Source: JBBRHH01 sp963788015 (lineage in GTDB: Bacteria > Planctomycetota > Phycisphaerae > Tepidisphaerales > Tepidisphaeraceae). From it: a stretch of 64,000 nt of DNA. The stretch's first letter is position 1; each line of letters begins with the position of its first letter. The notes under the pieces were generated by a model that worked only from the letters and a program-made list of their open reading frames with translations, had not been told where the DNA came from and searched no databases. The stretch covers positions 806,001 through 870,000 of the forward strand of contig CAWBEY010000010.1 of the NCBI GenBank assembly GCA_963788015.1. The letters are read 5' to 3'. The position numbers and the translations under genes are program-made. Below are positions 60,790 to 64,000 of the stretch, piece after piece.

Positions 60790-61568
60790 GCCGCCTCGCA
60801 TGGAAAGCACTCATGGGACGCCAAGTTGTTTCAAATCTTCGGAGTAAGACGCGCCCTGTGCTTGCACCCATGCCGGCGCCAGACATTTACGAAGAAGAGT
60901 ACAAGTACTTGCCATGGGGCAGGTTAATCGATTGGGTCGTGGACTGGGTGGCGGAATGCGTCGGTGCGGATTCTGGCGTTCTCGATTACATGTGCGGTAC
61001 GGGGTATTTGTTGAGGCAACTTCGCCATGTTCGGCCGCTCCTGCGGCTAGCGGGGTGTGATCTCAGTGCCGCGTACATCGAGTACGGTGCAGGGCGCTGC
61101 TCGGACGCTCTCTTTGCTGCGTGCGATGCGTTTGAGTACGCGCCACCCTTTCAGCCAGACATCGTGACGTGCACAGCCGGCATCCATCATCTTCCGTTCC
61201 ACGATCAGGCGGTGTTTCTGGACAAGCTTGCCGACGAACTGCGGCCTGACGGCTACCTGATACTCGGCGAGATCCTGGTGCGTGACGATTCGCGACCCGA
61301 GATGCGGCAACGGTCGGTCATCGAATTGGGCGCTGCTGTCCTTCAGTACGCGGTTGGGCAAAGTGCTCCTGCGGGCGTGCTCGGCGCCGGCATGCAGGTC
61401 ATGGAGAATGATCTGCTCCTCCGCGGTGAGTATAAGCGTTCATTGGCTAGTCTCAGTGAAATCGTAGGGCAGCGATTCCACGTTCGGGAGGTCGTTCACA
61501 CATGGCCAACGGGCGAGTCGGCTTCGGAAGAGTTTGGGGACTTTGTTTTCGTTTGCTCGCCCAAATAG
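60786..61568 (+). CDS. SAM-dependent class I methyltransferase
   Basis: About 260 residues from GTG (VSRLAWKALMGRQVV), whose first bases overlap the stop of the HEAT gene (GTGA). The Rossmann-type core has motif I VLDYMCGTGYLLRQL, the acidic end of strand 2 in LAGCDLSAAYIEYG, motif II CDAFEYAPPFQPDIVTCTAG, and motif III LRPDGYLILGEILV. The substrate is unknown. The helix following motif I and the IHHLPFHDQ segment fit small-molecule methyltransferases. It precedes the transporter genes by 72 bases. Confidence 0.85.
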   Translation: MSRLAWKALMGRQVVSNLRSKTRPVLAPMPAPDIYEEEYKYLPWGRLIDWVVDWVAECVGADSGVLDYMCGTGYLLRQLRHVRPLLRLAGCDLSAAYIEYGAGRCSDALFAACDAFEYAPPFQPDIVTCTAGIHHLPFHDQAVFLDKLADELRPDGYLILGEILVRDDSRPEMRQRSVIELGAAVLQYAVGQSAPAGVLGAGMQVMENDLLLRGEYKRSLASLSEIVGQRFHVREVVHTWPTGESASEEFGDFVFVCSPK

Positions 61569-61640
61569 ACTGATGCCCGGGTGCGGCCGTGGTCGACAAG
61601 ATGACGACATTCGGCATCCACAAAAATTTCGAGGTTGCCA

Positions 61641-62586
61641 ATGGCCAAAGTGACATATCCTTCCCAAGTGGTCGCGAGAGTGGCGTTCGTGGTTGCCATC
61701 GTGAGTCTTCTTGTGTCGACATGGGCTCTGCTGCGTCCAGCCCATGTTGCTCCTCGTCCGGGTTCGGATGAACGCGAATCCGCCCTTCAGCGAATGAAAC
61801 GGGAAGGTGTGCTTCGTGCTGGGTATGGAGGATTTCCGCCCTACACGATCATCGATGTGAATGAGCAGGATCCGAACAAGCGGGTACGCGGTTTTACTGT
61901 AGACATCATCAACGAGATCGCCGCTCGGCATGACCCCAAACTGAGGGTTGAATGGCACAAATTAAATTGGGAGACGCTGTGCGACAGATATGCTTTCGGG
62001 GAAATTTGATGTCCTTGCGGACGGGCTGTACCAAACGGTACCGCTTGCATCAGACTTTGGTCTCAGCGATCCATTTTCATATTTCGGTATCGGTTGCGCG
62101 GTAGTCCGAAAGGACGATGATCGCTTCAAGAAATTCGAGGATTTAGATCGCAGTGACGTTACGATCGCAGTTGCCGTTGGGTGGCTCACAACAGACTACG
62201 CCAAGAAGCATCTTAGCAAAGCCAAATTCAAAGATATCGTCGTGGCGGAATCGCCGAATGTTCAACTCGACGAGGTCGTGGCGGGACGCGCCGACGCAGC
62301 ACTTCAGGATGTTCCGACAGTTCTCTCCTACGTCCGTGCTCACACAGATCAAGTGAAGGCCCTCTGGATTGAGAATCCTCCGGCAGTCGTCGTCGGGGGC
62401 TTTGCCGTCCGACGAGAGGATCGGGATTTTCTGGACTTCATCAACGCATCGCTCCGCATACTGGAAGCCGATGGGACACTGAAAAGAATTGACGAGAAAT
62501 GGGGTGGGATGGGGTACTATCGAAAAGTCGAATTTGTTCCCGGGGCGGGGCTTTCAGGAGGAAAGGCGACCACAGCTCCAAAATAG
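61641..62586 (+). CDS. Membrane-anchored amino-acid-type ABC substrate-binding protein (frameshifted)
   Basis: About 315 residues. An N-terminal hydrophobic segment (VARVAFVVAIVSLLVSTWAL) has no clear cleavage site or lipobox and may stay as an anchor. The family 3 periplasmic binding fold begins MKREGVLRAGYGGFPPYTII, then RVRGFTVDIINEIAARHDPK. After one frame change near 61985 come GLYQTVPLASDFGLSDPFSY, LDEVVAGRADAALQDVPTVL and NASLRILEADGTLKRIDEKW. These match polar amino-acid binding proteins; the ligand could also be a small opine-like or modified amino acid. Confidence 0.82.
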
Positions 62587-62609
62587 AAATCGCCAGTGTC
62601 ATATCATAG

Positions 62610-63277
62610 ATGAGTTACCACCTCGATTTTTCCGTATTTCTTCCATATGCTGCGGCGCGCAGCGCGGAGCCGGCGTGACCATTCTGCTCGCATTGTATTC
62701 CTCAGTACTCGGGACATTTTTTGGTTTCATTCTCGGACTGGTCCTGCGAATTCGGGAACTGGCGTGGTTGCTCATTCCACTGAATGATGCGATCAGGGCG
62801 GTACCGATTCTCGTATTGATGTTCTTCTTTTATTATTTTCCATACCGTGATGTCCTGAGAACCGAAGCTCCGTCGGCGTTTGTCGTGGCTGTCATTGCCC
62901 TTACGGTCGCACAAACTGTGTTTACAGCGGATATTGTAAGAGCCGCGGTTGATGGAGTATCAGAGAGTTCGGTGCTGGGAGCGGAAGCACTTGGCCTTAC
63001 TCCGTCCGATGTAACCCGTTTCATTGTACTTCCAGACGTCATACGGCAGATATCGCCTGCCATGCTCGCGTTCTACATTGGGAATCTTAAACTTTCGAGT
63101 CTGGCGGCGGTGATTGGCTGTGCAGAGGTTGTGTTCGTCGCTCGCGTTGCCGTCTCACAGACCTATCGCAGCATCGAAGCCTGGTTGCTCATCGGTGCGA
63201 TCTACATCGTGTTGGTGCTTCCTTTAGCTTGGGCCGCTCGTGCTTTGGAGAAATCGGCATGGCTCAAGCGACGATAA
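62610..63277 (+). CDS. Polar amino-acid-type ABC permease (frameshifted)
   Basis: About 223 residues with five membrane helices of the HisMQ type: GVTILLALYSSVLGTFFGFI, LIPLNDAIRAVPILVLMFFF, FVVAVIALTVAQTVFTADIV. The conserved EAA loop reads VSESSVLGAEALGLTPSDVT then FIVLPDVIRQISPAM. The first about 15 residues (MSYHLDFSVFLPYAA) are in another frame, so one change lies near 62655. It starts 23 bases after the binding protein and overlaps the ATPase gene. Confidence 0.82.
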
Positions 63278-64000
63278 CTGACCCCCTGCTTTCGGTCGAG
63301 CGATTGACTCTCGCCTTTGGCGAGAAAGTCGTCCTGCAAGACCTAGACTTAAAAGTGGCGGATGGCGAGCGTGTGGTAATCCTGGGCCGCAGCGGTGCTG
63401 GCAAGAGTTCGCTATTGCGATGTATCGCGGCACTTGAGCAGGCCGACGGGGGGAGCCTTTCCTTGGGAGGCGTTCCGTACATTCAAGACGGCAGGATGAC
63501 CCGACCACCGTATGAAGTGCGCCGTCGCATCGGGATGGTGTTTCAGGGATTCCATCTCTTTCCCAACATGACGGTGTGCGCAAACATCACTCTCGCCATG
63601 CGCCGAGTCCGCGGGATAGCTGCGCCGATCGCCGGTGAAATTGCACAGAAGGTCGCGAACTCGCTAGAAGTGGGATCGCTATTGGACAGATATCCGGGCA
63701 CGTTATCTGGCGGGCAGACGCAACGTGTGGCACTGTGCCGTGCGCTTGTGCTGGAGCCAACCGTGTTGCTATTGGATGAGATTACGAGCCGCATTGGATC
63801 CGGAAACAACGCAAAGCATGGTTGTTGCAATCGATCAAGCTTGGAAACTCGAAAGCTCGCAAGCAATCGTCGGGAACCGTCCATTCGCGATCGTGACAGT
63901 GACGCACAATCTTCACTTTGCCAAGTCATTTGCCGATCGGATACTTTTCCTGGCCGATGGCCGTATTGTCGAGGACCATGCCACTCACGGCTTTGAAGGC
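63259..64000 (+). CDS. Polar amino-acid-type ABC ATPase (partial at window end, frameshifted)
   Basis: The start ATG at 63259 lies inside the end of the permease gene (19-base overlap). Walker A is GRSGAGKSS, the Q-loop is in GMVFQGFHLFPNMTV, the signature is LSGGQTQR, and Walker B is VLLLDEIT. A frame change near 63790 follows; in the other frame the D-loop ALDPET and the H-loop VTVTHN are intact and the frame stays open to the window edge (DGRIVEDHATHGFEG). It powers the importer formed with the two genes before it. Confidence 0.88.

Overview
The window looks like a high-GC bacterial chromosome from the Planctomycetes, most likely a Phycisphaerae-type lineage. The main evidence is a secreted c-type cytochrome of the PSCyt1/DUF1549/DUF1553 kind, two very large secreted proteins whose N-termini carry the LExRRxLS-type motif common in planctomycete surface proteins, DUF6056 and DUF47/PiT genes, and a planctomycete-style integrative element. 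No rRNA is present, so the assignment is inferred from gene families. Many genes, including essential ones (serS, truA, zwf, gcvPA/gcvPB), are broken by one-base frame changes. I read these as consensus errors in the assembly rather than decay, and I annotate whole genes across them.

Region 1 (1-17.4 kb) is mainly core metabolism: a ferredoxin-like protein, a DUF6056 membrane protein, a phosphate module (DUF47 regulator, PiT transporter, inorganic pyrophosphatase), an SDR, a VOC protein, a HigBA toxin-antitoxin pair with an apparently leaderless promoter, tRNA-Gln(CTG), the two-subunit glycine decarboxylase (gcvPA, gcvPB), zwf, a Gfo/Idh/MocA dehydrogenase, a group II PLP decarboxylase, an exported alpha/beta hydrolase, a GNAT enzyme and truA.

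Region 2 (17.4-44.2 kb) is rich in secreted and surface proteins. It has a ten-repeat choice-of-anchor-D-like protein, an aldo/keto reductase, a 1300-residue secreted propeller/CBM9-like protein, a PhdYefM/RelE pair flanked by a 312-bp direct duplication of a hydrolase 3' end, an L-rhamnose isomerase (RhaI type), a giant beta-helix protein ending in two [FN3-FN3-CBM6] cassettes, a Tyr/His-rich lipoprotein, the planctomycete cytochrome, serS, a small HExxH protein and a STAS protein. Sugar isomerisation, carbohydrate binding and the beta-helix suggest a polysaccharide-degrading life style (inference).

Region 3 (44.2-56.9 kb) is an integrated element abutting tRNA-Leu(GAG); the integrase stop codon lies inside the tRNA. 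Nearly all genes are on the minus strand: DUF932, a small acidic/basic protein, ParB, a SprT-like protein, a membrane protein, a VWA lipoprotein, a membrane/coiled-coil protein, a TraG/VirD4-like ATPase fused to a replication-relaxation-like domain, a Prim-Pol, a small zinc protein, DUF5131, excisionase and integrase. Several genes share 5' leader hairpins at a fixed distance from the start codon, and an array of four hairpins lies in the only divergent intergenic region. No relaxase and no right attachment site were seen.

Region 4 (57.7-64 kb) is a tightly coupled, compositionally distinct operon: FAD oxidoreductase, HEAT-repeat protein with a large unrecognised C-terminal domain, SAM methyltransferase, and a polar amino-acid-type ABC importer (binding protein, permease, ATPase, the last running off the window). 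This gene combination is not one I recognise and is the best candidate for an undescribed system, together with the leader and hairpin elements of region 3.
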